From: Anisus vortex
Lineage: Eukaryota; Mollusca; Gastropoda; Planorbidae
Assembly (NCBI GenBank): GCA_949126835.1
Contig: OX421505.1
Location: 7,262,587 to 7,326,586, forward strand
Length of the DNA: 64,000 nt
Direction: 5' to 3'
In this document: piece by piece, positions 13,601 through 27,379 of the stretch
Position numbering within the stretch: position 1 is the stretch's first letter
Layout: the number at the start of each line of letters is the position of its first letter
Made by a program: the position numbers and the translations under genes
The notes under the pieces: generated by a model
The model's input: the letters and a program-made list of their open reading frames with translations, nothing else
Databases searched by the model: none
Told to the model about the DNA's origin: nothing

Positions 13601-16600
13601 TAAAGTTACTAAACATTCACTTTAAACTTAAAAGTGACTAAATATTCACTTTAAACATAATAGTGACTAAATATTCACTTTAAACATAAAAGTGACTAAA
13701 TATTCACTCTAAACACAAAAGTGACCAAATATTCACTTTAAACATAAAAATGACTAAATATTCACACTTTTAACATAAAAGTGACTTAATATTCACTTTT
13801 AACATAAAAGTGACTAAATATTCACTTTAAACATAAAAGACTAAATATTCACTTTAAACATAAAAGTGACTAAATATTAACTTTAAACATAAAAATGACA
13901 AAATATTCACACTTTAAACATAAAAGTAACTTAATCACTTTAAACAAAAAAGTGACTAAATATTCACACTTTAAACATAAAAGTGACTAAATATTCACAT
14001 TAAACATAAAAGTGACTAAATATTCACTTTAACCATAAAAGTGACTAAATATTTACTTTAAACATAAAAGTGACTAAATATTCACACCCTAAACAAAAAA
14101 GTGACTAAATATTCACTTTAAACATAAAAGTGACTAAATATTAACTTTAAACATAGAAGTGACTAAATTTTCACTTTAAACATAAAAGTTACTAAATATT
14201 CACTTTAAACAAAAACATGACTAAATATTCACACTTTCAACATAAAAGTGACTAAATATTCACTTTTAACATAAAAGTGACTAAATATTCACTTTAAACA
14301 TAAAAGTGACTAAATGTTCACTTTAAACATAAAAGTGACTAAATATTCACTTTAAACATAAAGTGACTAAATATTCATTATAAACAAAAAAGTGACTAAA
14401 TATTCACTTTAAACATAAAAGTGACTAAATATTCACTTTAAATACAAAAGTGACTAAATATTCACTTTAAACATAAAAATGACTAAATATTCACACTTTA
14501 AACATAAAAGTGACTAAATATTCACTTTTAACATAAAAGTGACTAAATATTAACACTTTAAACATAAAAGTGACTAAATATTCAATTTAAACATAAGAGT
14601 GACTAAATATTCATTTTAAACATAAAAGAGACTTGATATTCACTTTAAAAAATAAAAGTGACTAAACATTTACTTTAAACATAAAAGTGACTAAATATTC
14701 ACTTTAAACATAATAGTGACTAAATATTCACTTTAAACATAAAAGTGACTAAATATTCATTTTAAACATAAAAGTGACTAAATATACACTTTAAACATAA
14801 AAGTGACAAAATATATTAACTTTAAACATAAAAGTGACTAAATATTCACTTTAAACATAAAAGTGACTAAATATTCACTTAATCATAAAAGTGACTATCT
14901 ATTCACTTTTAACATAAAAGTGACTAAATATTAACACTTTAAACATAAAAGTGACTAAATATTCACTTTAAACATAAGAGTGACTAAATATTCATTTTAA
15001 ACATAAAAGAGACTGGATATTCACTTTAAAAAATAAAAGTGACTAAACATTTACTTTAAACCTAAAAGTGACTAAATATTCACTTTAAACATAAAAGTTA
15101 CTAAATATTCATTTTAAACATAAAAGTGACTAAATATTCACTTTAAACATAAAAGTGACAAAATATATTAACTTTAAACATAAGTGACTAAATATTCACT
15201 TTAAACATAAAAGTGACTAAATATTCACTTGAATCATAAAAGTGACTAAATATTTACTTTTAACCTAAAAGTGACTAAATATTTACTTTAAACATAAAAG
15301 TGACTAAATATTCACACTTTAAACATAAAAGTGACTAAATATTCACTTTAAACAAAAAAGTGACTAAATATTCACACTTTAAACATAAAAGTGACTAAAT
15401 ATTCACTTTAAACATAAAAGTGACTAAATATTCACTTTAAACATAAAAGTAACTAAATATTCTCTTTCAACATAAAAATGACTAAATATCACAATTTTAA
15501 CATAAAAGTTACTAAATATTCACTTTAAACATAAAAATGACTAAATATTCACACTTTAAACATAAAAGTGACTAAATATTAACATTAGACATAAAAGTAA
15601 CTAAATATTCACTTTAAACATAAAAGTGACTAAATATTTACTTTAAACATCAAAGTTACTAAATATTCACACTTTAAACATAAAAGTGACTAAATATACA
15701 CTTTAAACATAAAAGTGACTAAATATTCACACTTTAAACATAAAAGTGACTTAATATTCACTTTAAACATAAAAGTGACTAAATATTAACTTTAAACATA
15801 GAAGTGACTAAATTTTCATTTTAAACATAAAAGTTACTAAATATTCACTTTAGACATAAAAATGACTAAATATTCACACTTTAAACATAAAAGTGACTAA
15901 ATATTCACTTTAAACATAAAAGTGACTAAATATTCACTCTAAACACAAAAGTGACCAAATATTCACTTTAAACATAAAAAAGACTAAATATTCACACTTT
16001 TAACATAAAAGTGACTAAATATTCACTTTTAACATAAAAGTGACTAAATATTCACTTTAAACATAAAAGACTAAATATTCACTTTAAACATAAAAGTGAC
16101 TAAATATTAACTTTAAACATAAAAATGACAAAATATTCACAATTTAAACATAAAAGTAACTTAATAATCACTTTAATCACAAAAGTGACTAAATATTCAC
16201 ACTTTAAACATAAAAGTGACTAAATATTCACTTTAAACATAAAAGTGACTAGATATTAACTTTAAACATAGAAGTGACTAAATTTTCTTTTTAAACATAA
16301 AAGTTACCAAATATTCACTTTAAACATAAAAGTGACTAAATATTCACACTTTAAACATTAAAGTGACTAAATATTCACTTTAAACATAAAAGTGACTAAA
16401 TGTTCACTTTAATCATAAAAGTGACTAAAAATTCACTTAAAACATAAAAGTGACTAAATATTCACACCTTAAACAAAAAAGTGACTAAATATCCACTTTA
16501 AACATAAAAGTGAGTAAATATTCACTTTCAACCAAAAAGTAACTAAATATCACACTTTAAACATAATAAAAGTGACTTAATATTCACTTTAAACATACAA

Positions 16601-19600
16601 GTGACTAAATATTCACTTTAAACATTAAAATGACTAAATATTCACTTTAAACATAAAAGTGACTGAATATTCACTTTAAACACAAAAGTGACTAAATATT
16701 TACTTTAAACGTAAAAGTGACTAATGATTCACTTTAAACATTAAAGTTACTAAATAATCACTTTAAACATAAAAGTGACTAAATATTCACTTTAAACATT
16801 AAAGTTACTAAACATTCACTTTAAACATAAAAGTGACTAAATATTCACTTTAAACATAAAAGTGACTAATGATTCACTTTAAACATTAAAGTTACTAAAT
16901 AATCACTTTAAACATAAAAGTGACTAAATATTCACTTTAAACATTAAAGTTACTAAACATTCACTTTAAACATAAAAGTGACTAAATATTCACTTTAAAC
17001 ATAATAGTGACTAAATATTCACTTTAAACATAAAAGTGACTAAATATTCACACTTTTAACATAAAAGTGACTTAATATTCACTTTTAACATAAAAGTGAC
17101 TAAATATTCACTTTAAACATAAAAGACTAAATATTCACTTTAAACATAAAAGTGACTAAATATTAACTTTAAACATAAAAATGACAAAATATTCACACTT
17201 TAAACATAAAAGTAACTTAATAATCACTTTAAACAAAAAAGTGACTAAATATTCACACTTTAAACATAAAAGTGACTAAATATTCACATTAAACATAAAA
17301 GTGACTAAATATTCACTTTAACCATTAAAGTGACTAAATATTTACTTTAAACATAAAAGTGACTAAATATTCACACCTTAAACAAAAAAGTGACTAAATA
17401 TTCACTTTAAACATAAAAGTGACTAAATATTAACTTTAAACATAGAAGTGACTAAATTTTCACTTTAAACATAAAAGTTACTAAATATTCACTTTAAACA
17501 TAAACATGACTAAATATTCACACTTTTAACATAAAAGTGACTAAATATTCACTTTTAACATAAAAGTGACTAAATATTCACTTTAAACATAAAAGTGACT
17601 AAATGTTCACTTTAAACATAAAAGTGACTAAATATTCACTTTAAACATAAAAGTGAGTAAATATTCACTTTCAACCAAAAAGTAACTAAATATCACACTT
17701 TAAACATAATAAAAGTGACTTAATATTCACTTTAAACATACAAGTGACTAAATATTCACTTTAAACATTAAAATGACTAAATATTCACTTTAAACATAAA
17801 AGTGACTGAATATTCACTTTAAACACAAAAGTGACTAAATATTTACTTTAAACGTAAAAATGACTAAATATTCACACTTTTAACATAAAAGTGACTAAAT
17901 ATTCACTTTAAACATAAAAGTGACTAATGATTCACTTTAAACATTAAAGTTACTAAATATTCACTTTAAACATAAAAGTGACTAAATATTCACTTTAAAC
18001 ATAAAAGTGACAAAATATATTAACTTTAAACATAAGTGACTAAATATTCACTTTAAACATAAAAGTGACTAAATATTCACTTTAAACATAAAAGTGACTA
18101 AATATTTACTTTTAACCTAAAAGTGACTAAATATTTACTTTAAACATAAAAGTGACTAAATATTCACTTTAAACATAAAAGTGACTAAATATTCACACTT
18201 TAAACATAAAAGTGACTAAATATTCACTTTAAACATAAAAGTGACTAAATATTCACTTTAAACATAAAAGTGACCAAAAATTAACTTTAAACCAAAAAAG
18301 GGACTAAATATTCACTTTAAACATAAAAGTAACTAAATATTCTCTTTCAACATAAAAATGACTAAATATCACAATTTTAACATAAAAGTTACTAAATATT
18401 CACTTTAAACATAAAAATGACTAAATATTCACACTTTAAACATAAAAGTGACTAAATATTAACATTAAACATAAAAGTGACTAAATATTAACATTAAACA
18501 TAAAAGTGACTAAATATTCACTTTAAACATAAAAATGACTAAATATTCACACTTTAAACATAAAAGTGACTAAATATTAACATTAAACATAAAAGTGACT
18601 AAATATTCACTTTAAACATAAAAGTGACTAAATATTTACTTTAAACATCAAAGTGACTAAATATTCACACTTTAAACATAAAAGTGACTAAATATACACT
18701 TTAAACATAAAAGTTACTAAATATTCACACTTTAAACATAAAAGTGACTTAATATTCACTTTAAACATAAAAGTGACTAAATATTAACTTTAAACATAGA
18801 AGTGACTAAATTTTCACTTTAAACTAAAAAGTTTCAAAATATTCACTTTAAACATAAAAATGACTAAATATTCACACTTTAAACATAAAAGTGAGTAAAC
18901 ATTCACTTTAAAAAAAAAGTGACTAAATATCACATTTTAAACATAAAAGTGACTAAATATTCACTTTAAACATTAAAGTGACTAAATGTTCACTTTAAAC
19001 ATAAAAGTGACTAAATATTCACACTTTAAACATAAAAGTGACTAAATGTTCACTTTAAACATAAAAGTGACTAAATATTCACTTTAAACATAAAAGTGAG
19101 TAAACATTCACTTTAAACAAAAAAGTGACTAAATATCACACTTTAAACATAAAAGTGACTAAATATTCACTTTTAACATTAAAGTGACTAAATGTTCACT
19201 TTAAAAATAAAAGTGACTAAATATTCGAACTTTAAACATAAAAGTGACTAAATATTCACGCTAAACATAAAAATGACTAAACATTTACTTTAACATAAAA
19301 GTGACTAAATATTAACTTTAAACATAAAAGTGACTAAATATTCACTTTAAACATAAAAGTGACTAAATATTTACTTTAAACATAAAAGTGACTTAATATT
19401 CACTTTAAACATAAGTGACTAAATATTCACACTTTAAACATAAAAGTGACTAAATATTAACTTTAAACATAAAAGTGACTAAATATTCACACTTTAAACA
19501 TAAAAGTGACTTAATATAAACTTTAAACATTAAAGTGACTAAATATTAACTTTAAACATAGAAGTGACTAAATATTCATTTTAAACATAAAAGTTACTAA

Positions 19601-22600
19601 ATATTCACTTTAGACATAAAAATGACTAAATATTCACACTTTAAACATAAAAGTGACTAAATATTCACTTTAAACATAAAAGTGACTAAATATTCACTCT
19701 AAACACAAAAGTGACCAAATATTCACTTTAAACATAAAAATGACTAAATATTCACACTTTTAACATAAAAGTGACTAAATATTCACTTTTAACATAAAAG
19801 TGACTAAATATTCACTTTAAACATAAAAGACTAAATATTCACTTTAAACATAAAAGTGACTAAATATTAACTTTAAACATAAAAATGACAAAATATTCAC
19901 ACTTTAAACATAAAAGTAACTTAATAATCACTTTAATCACAAAAGTGACTAAATATTCACACTTTAAACATAAAAGTGACTAAATATTCACTTTAAACAT
20001 AAAAGTGACTAGATATGAACTTTAAACATAGTAGTGACTAAATTTTCTTTTTAAACATAAAAGTTACTAAATATTCACTTTAAACATAAAAGTGACTAAA
20101 TATTCACACTTTAAACATTAAAGTGACTAAATATTCACTTTAAACATAAAAGTGACTAAATGTTCACTTTAATCATAAAAGTGACTAAAAATTCACTTAA
20201 AACATAAAAGTGACTAAATATTCACACCTTAAACAAAAAAGTGACTAAATATTCACTTTAAACATAAAAGTGAGTAAATATTCACTTTCAACCAAAAAGT
20301 AACTAAATATCACACTTTAAACATAATAAAAGTGACTTAATATTCACTTTAAACATACAAGTGACTAAATATTCACTTTAAACATTAAAATGACTAAATA
20401 TTCACTTTAAACATAAAAGTGACTGAATATTCACTTTAAACACAAAAGTGACTAAATATTTACTTTAAACGTAAAAATGACTAAATATTCACACTTTTAA
20501 CATAAAAGTGACTAAATATTCACTTTAAACATAAAAGTGACTAATGATTCACTTTAAACATTAAAGTTACTAAATAATCACTTTAAACATAAAAGTGACT
20601 AAATATTCACTTTAAACATTAAAGTTACTAAACATTCACTTTAAACTTAAAAGTGACTAAATATTCACTTTAAACATAATAGTGACTAAATATTCACTTT
20701 AAACATAAAAGTGACTAAATATTCACTCTAAACACAAAAGTGACCAAATATTCACTTTAAACATAAAAATGACTAAATATTCACACTTTTAACATAAAAG
20801 TGACTTAATATTCACTTTTAACATAAAAGTGACTAAATATTCACTTTAAACATAAAAGACTAAATATTCACTTTAAACATAAAAGTGACTAAATATTAAC
20901 TTTAAACATAAAAATGACAAAATATTCACACTTTAAACATAAAAGTAACTTAATCACTTTAAACAAAAAAGTGACTAAATATTCACACTTTAAACATAAA
21001 AGTGACTAAATATTCACATTAAACATAAAAGTGACTAAATATTCACTTTAACCATAAAAGTGACTAAATATTTACTTTAAACATAAAAGTGACTAAATAT
21101 TCACACCCTAAACAAAAAAGTGACTAAATATTCACTTTAAACATAAAAGTGACTAAATATTAACTTTAAACATAGAAGTGACTAAATTTTCACTTTAAAC
21201 ATAAAAGTTACTAAATATTCACTTTAAACATAAACATGACTAAATATTCACACTTTCAACATAAAAGTGACTAAATATTCACTTTTAACATAAAAGTGAC
21301 TAAATATTCACTTTAAACATAAAAGTGACTAAATGTTCACTTTAAACATAAAAGTGACTAAATATTCACTTTAAACATAAAGTGACTAAATATTCATTAT
21401 AAACAAAAAAGTGACTAAATATTCACTTTAAACATAAAAGTGACTAAATATTCACTTTAAATACAAAAGTGACTAAATATTCACTTTAAACATAAAAATG
21501 ACTAAATATTCACACTTTAAACATAAAAGTGACTAAATATTCACTTTTAACATAAAAGTGACTAAATATTAACACTTTAAACATAAAAGTGACTAAATAT
21601 TCAATTTAAACATAAGAGTGACTAAATATTCATTTTAAACATAAAAGAGACTTGATATTCACTTTAAAAAATAAAAGTGACTAAACATTTACTTTAAACA
21701 TAAAAGTGACTAAATATTCACTTTAAACATAATAGTGACTAAATATTCACTTTAAACATAAAAGTGACTAAATATTCATTTTAAACATAAAAGTGACTAA
21801 ATATACACTTTAAACATAAAAGTGACAAAATATATTAACTTTAAACATAAAAGTGACTAAATATTCACTTTAAACATAAAAGTGACTAAATATTCACTTA
21901 ATCATAAAAGTGACTATCTATTCACTTTTAACATAAAAGTGACTAAATATTAACACTTTAAACATAAAAGTGACTAAATATTCACTTTAAACATAAGAGT
22001 GACTAAATATTCATTTTAAACATAAAAGAGACTGGATATTCACTTTAAAAAATAAAAGTGACTAAACATTTACTTTAAACATAAAAGTGACTAATTATTC
22101 ACTTTAAACATAAAAGTTACTAAATATTCATTTTAAACATAAAAGTGACTAAATATTCACTTTAAACATAAAAGTGACAAAATATATTCACTTTAAACAT
22201 AAGTGACTAAATATTCACTTTAAACATAAAAGTGACTAAATATTCACTTGAAACATAAAAGTGACTAAATATTTACTTTTAACCTAAAAGTGACTAAATA
22301 TTTACTTTAAACATAAAAGTGACTAAATATTCACACTTTAAACATAAAAGTGACTAAATATTCACTTTAAACAAAAAAGTGACTAAATATTCACACTTTA
22401 AACATAAAAGTGACTAAATATTCACTTTAAACATAAAAGTTACTAAATATTCACTTTAAACATAAAAGTAACTAAATATTCTCTTTCAACATAAAAATGA
22501 CTAAATATCACAATTTTAACATAAAAGTTACTAAATATTCACTTTAAACATAAAAATGACTAAATATTCACACTTTAAACATAAAAGTGACTAAATATTA

Positions 22601-24770
22601 ACATTAAACATAAAAGTAACTAAATATTCACTTTAAACATAAAAGTGACTAAATATTTACTTTAAACATCAAAGTGACTAAATATTCACACTTTAAACAT
22701 AAAAGTGACTAAATATACACTTTAAACATAAAAGTGACTAAATATTCACACTTTAAACATAAAAGTGACTTAATATTCACTTTAAACATAAAAGTGACTA
22801 AATATTAACTTTAAACATAGAAGTGACTAAATTTTCATTTTAAACATAAAAGTTACTAAATATTCACTTTAGACATAAAAATGACTAAATATTCACACTT
22901 TAAACATAAAAGTGACTAAATATTCACTTTAAACATAAAAGTGACTAAATATTCACTCTAAACACAAAAGTGACCAAATATTCACTTTAAACATAAAAAT
23001 GACTAAATATTCACACTTTTAACATAAAAGTGACTAAATATTCACTTTTAACATAAAAGTGACTAAATATTCACTTTAAACATAAAAGACTAAATATTCA
23101 CTTTAAACATAAAAGTGACTAAATATTAACTTTAAACATAAAAATGACAAAATATTCACAATTTAAACATAAAAGTAACTTAATAATCACTTTAATCACA
23201 AAAGTGACTAAATATTTACACTTTAAACATAAAAGTGACTAAATATTCACTTTAAACATAAAAGTGACTAGATATTAACTTTAAACATAGAAGTGACTAA
23301 ATTTTCTTTTTAAACATAAAAGTTACCAAATATTCACTTTAAACATAAAAGTGACTAAATATTCACACTTTAAACATTAAAGTGACTAAATATTCACTTT
23401 AAACATAAAAGTGACTAAATGTTCACTTTAATCATAAAAGTGACTAAAAATTCACTTAAAACATAAAAGTGACTAAATATTCACACCTTAAACAAAAAAG
23501 TGACTAAATATCCACTTTAAACATAAAAGTGAGTAAATATTCACTTTCAACCAAAAAGTAACTAAATATCACACTTTAAACATAATAAAAGTGACTTAAT
23601 ATTCACTTTAAACATACAAGTGACTAAATATTCACTTTAAACATTAAAATGACTAAATATTCACTTTAAACATAAAAGTGACTGAATATTCACTTTAAAC
23701 ACAAAAGTGACTAAATATTTACTTTAAACGTAAAAGTGACTAATGATTCACTTTAAACATTAAAGTTACTAAATAATCACTTTAAACATAAAAGTGACTA
23801 AATATTCACTTTAAACATTAAAGTTACTAAACATTCACTTTAAACATAAAAGTGACTAAATATTCACTTTAAACATAAAAGTGACTAATGATTCACTTTA
23901 AACATTAAAGTTACTAAATAATCACTTTAAACATAAAAGTGACTAAATATTCACTTTAAACATTAAAGTTACTAAACATTCACTTTAAACATAAAAGTGA
24001 CTAAATATTCACTTTAAACATAATAGTGACTAAATATTCACTTTAAACATAAAAGTGACTAAATATTCACTCTAAACACAAAAGTGACCAAATATTCACT
24101 TTAAACATAAAAATGACTAAATATTCACACTTTTAACATAAAAGTGACTTAATATTCACTTTTAACATAAAAGTGACTAAATATTCACTTTAAACATAAA
24201 AGACTAAATATTCACTTTAAACATAAAAGTGACTAAATATTAACTTTAAACATAAAAATGACAAAATATTCACACTTTAAACATAAAAGTAACTTAATAA
24301 TCACTTTAAACAAAAAAGTGACTAAATATTCACACTTTAAACATAAAAGTGACTAAATATTCACATTAAACATAAAAGTGACTAAATATTCACTTTAACC
24401 ATTAAAGTGACTAAATATTTACTTTAAACATAAAAGTGACAAAATATTCACACCTTAAACAAAAAAGTGACTAAATATTCACTTTAAACATAAAAGTGAC
24501 TAAATATTAACTTTAAACATAGAAGTGACTAAATTTTCACTTTAAACATAAAAGTTACTAAATATTCACTTTAAACATAAACATGACTAAATATTCACAC
24601 TTTTAACATAAAAGTGACTAAATATTCACTTTTAACATAAAAGTGACTAAATATTCACTTTAAACATAAAAGTGACTAAATGTTCACTTTAAACATAAAA
24701 GTGACTAAATATTCACTTTAAACATAAAAGTGAGTAAACATTCACTTTCAACCAAAAAGTAACTAAATAT
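10630..24770 (+). repeat. HOR block C: two copies of a 7.02-kb unit
   Basis: Marker monomers CTCTAAAC at 12678, 13707 and 15937 recur at 19697, 20726 and 22956, each exactly 7,019 bp later. TCAACCAAAAAG at 10649 recurs at 17671 (7,022 bp). The units are about 10.63-17.65 kb and 17.65-24.77 kb. The first lacks two monomers near 17047-17050 that are present at 24070-24127, so downstream spacing grows to 7,077 bp (17067 to 24144), a 58-bp difference. The left end shows small net length differences (7,022-7,023 bp), including a short region near 12150-12240 where the two copies carry different variants. The second copy ends near 24770, where CACACTTT runs into A8 instead of the AACATAATAAAAG found at 17700. 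Confidence 0.88.
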
Positions 24771-25904
24771 CACACTTTAAAAAAAAGTGACTAAATATTC
24801 ATTATAAACAAAAAAGTGACTAAATATTCACTTTAAACATAAAAGTGACTAAATATTCACTTTAAACATAAAAGTGACTAAATATTCACTTTAAACACAA
24901 AAGTGACTAAATATTCACTTTAAACATAAAAATGACTAAATATTCACACTTTAAACATAAAAGTGACTAAATATTCACTTTTAACATAAAAGTGACTAAA
25001 TATTAACACTTTAAACATAAAAGTGACTAAATATTCAATTTAAACATAAGAGTGACTAAATATTCATTTTAAACATAAAAGAGACTAGATATTCACTTTA
25101 AAAAATAAAAGTGACTAAACATTTACTTTAAACATAAAAGTGACTAAATATTCACTTTAAACATAATAGTGACTAAATATTCACTTTAAACATAAAAGTG
25201 ACTAAATATTTACTTTAAACATCAAAGTGACTAAATATTCACACTTTAAACATAAAAGTGACTAAATATACACTTTAAACATAAAAGTGACTAAATATTC
25301 ACTTTAAACATAAAAGTGACTAAATATTCACTTAATCATAAAAGTGACTATCTATTCACTTTTAACATAAAAGTGACTAAATATTAACACTTTAAACATA
25401 AAAGTGACTAAATATTCACTTTAAACATAAGAGTGACTTAATATTCATTTTAAACATAAAAGAGACTGGATATTCACTTTAAAAAATAAAAGTCACTAAA
25501 CATTTACTTTAAACATAAAAGTGACTAAATATTCACTTTAAACATAAAAGTTACTAAATATTCATTTTAAACATAAAAGTGACTAAATATTCACTTTAAA
25601 CATAAAAGTGACAAAATATATTAACTTTAAACATAAGTGACTAAATATTCACTTTAAACATAAAAGTGACTAAATATTCACTTGAAACATAAAAGTGACT
25701 AAATATTTACTTTTAACCTAAAAGTGACTAAATATTTACTTTAAACATAAAAGTGACTAAATATTCACACTTTAAACATAAAAGTGAATAAATATTCACT
25801 TTAAACATAAAAGTGACTAAATATTCACACTTTAAACATAAAAGTGACTAAATATTCACTTTAAACATAAAAGTGACTAAATATTCACTTTAAACATAAA
25901 AGTG

Positions 25905-25935
25905 ACCAAAAATTAACTTTAAACCAAAAAAGGGA
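25905..25935 (+). repeat. Representative GGG-containing variant pair
   Basis: A diverged stretch reads ACCAAAAATTAAC followed by CCAAAAAAGGGAC. It is one of the few places in the array with three G in a row. Equivalent copies start near 11252, 18274, 27391, 31241, 38919, 44187, 47160, 52120, 56663 and 60830, always followed by monomers containing TCTCTTTCAACA. The copy at 31241 differs slightly (TTTAATTTAAACC). The block is a good landmark for counting higher-order copies. Confidence 0.85.
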
Positions 25936-27138
25936 CTAAATATTCACTTTAAACATAAAAGTAACTAAATATTCTCTTTCAACATAAAAATGACTAAATA
26001 TCACAATTTTAACATAAAAGTTACTAAATATTCACTTTAAACATAAAAATGACTAAATATTCACACTTTAAACATAAAAGTGACTAAATATTAACATTAA
26101 ACATAAAAGTGACTAAATATTCACTTTAAACATAAAAGTGACTAAATATTTACTTTAAACATCAAAGTGACTAAATATTCACACTTTAAACATAAAAGTG
26201 ACTAAATATACACTTTAAACATAAAAGTGACTAAATATTCACACTTTAAACATAAAAGTGACTTAATATTCACTTTAAACATAAAAGTGACTAAATATTA
26301 ACTTTAAACATAGAAGTGACTAAATTTTCACTTTAAACTAAAAAGTTTCAAAATATTCACTTTAAACATGAAAATGACTAAATATTCACACTTTAAACAT
26401 AAAAGTGAGTAAACATTCAATTTAAACATAAGAGTGACTAAATATTCATTTTAAACATAAAAGAGACTAGATATTCACTTTAAAAAATAAAAGTGACTAA
26501 ACATTTACTTTAAACATAAAAGTGACTAAATATTCACTTTAAACATAATAGTGACTAAATATTCACTTTAAACATAAAAGTGACTAAATATTTACTTTAA
26601 ACATCAAAGTGACTAAATATTCACACTTTAAACATAAAAGTGACTAAATATACACTTTAAACATAAAAGTGACTAAATATTCACTTTAAACATAAAAGTG
26701 ACTAAATATTCACTTAATCATAAAAGTGACTATCTATTCACTTTTAACATAAAAGTGACTAAATATTAACACTTTAAACATAAAAGTGACTAAATATTCA
26801 CTTTAAACATAAGAGTGACTTAATATTCATTTTAAACATAAAAGAGACTGGATATTCACTTTAAAAAATAAAAGTCACTAAACATTTACTTTAAACATAA
26901 AAGTGACTAAATATTCACTTTAAACATAAAAGTTACTAAATATTCATTTTAAACATAAAAGTGACTAAATATTCACTTTAAACATAAAAGTGACAAAATA
27001 TATTAACTTTAAACATAAGTGACTAAATATTCACTTTAAACATAAAAGTGACTAAATATTCACTTGAAACATAAAAGTGACTAAATATTTACTTTTAACC
27101 TAAAAGTGACTAAATATTTACTTTAAACATAAAAGTGA

Positions 27139-27338
27139 NNNNNNNNNNNNNNNNNNNNNNNNNNNNNNNNNNNNNNNNNNNNNNNNNNNNNNNNNNNNNN
27201 NNNNNNNNNNNNNNNNNNNNNNNNNNNNNNNNNNNNNNNNNNNNNNNNNNNNNNNNNNNNNNNNNNNNNNNNNNNNNNNNNNNNNNNNNNNNNNNNNNNN
27301 NNNNNNNNNNNNNNNNNNNNNNNNNNNNNNNNNNNNNN
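27139..27338. other. Assembly gap, 200 N
   Basis: Exactly 200 unknown bases interrupt the satellite. A fixed round size is typical of a scaffolding placeholder, so it is not a measured length. Both flanks are the same satellite in the same orientation. The flanks align to 25756 on the left and 25853 on the right of the neighbouring 1,382-bp unit, which predicts 96 bp of missing sequence, or 96 bp plus whole repeat units. The short open frames that appear to cross the gap exist only because N hides the stops. Confidence 0.97.
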
Positions 27339-27379
27339 TATTCACTTTAAACATAAAAGTGACTAAATATTCACTTTAA

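Noticed and set aside
27118..27354. Apparent open frames on both strands across the gap (about 70-80 codons)
   Set aside because: They exist only because the 200 N hide stop codons. The known flanks are satellite with frequent TAA and TGA.
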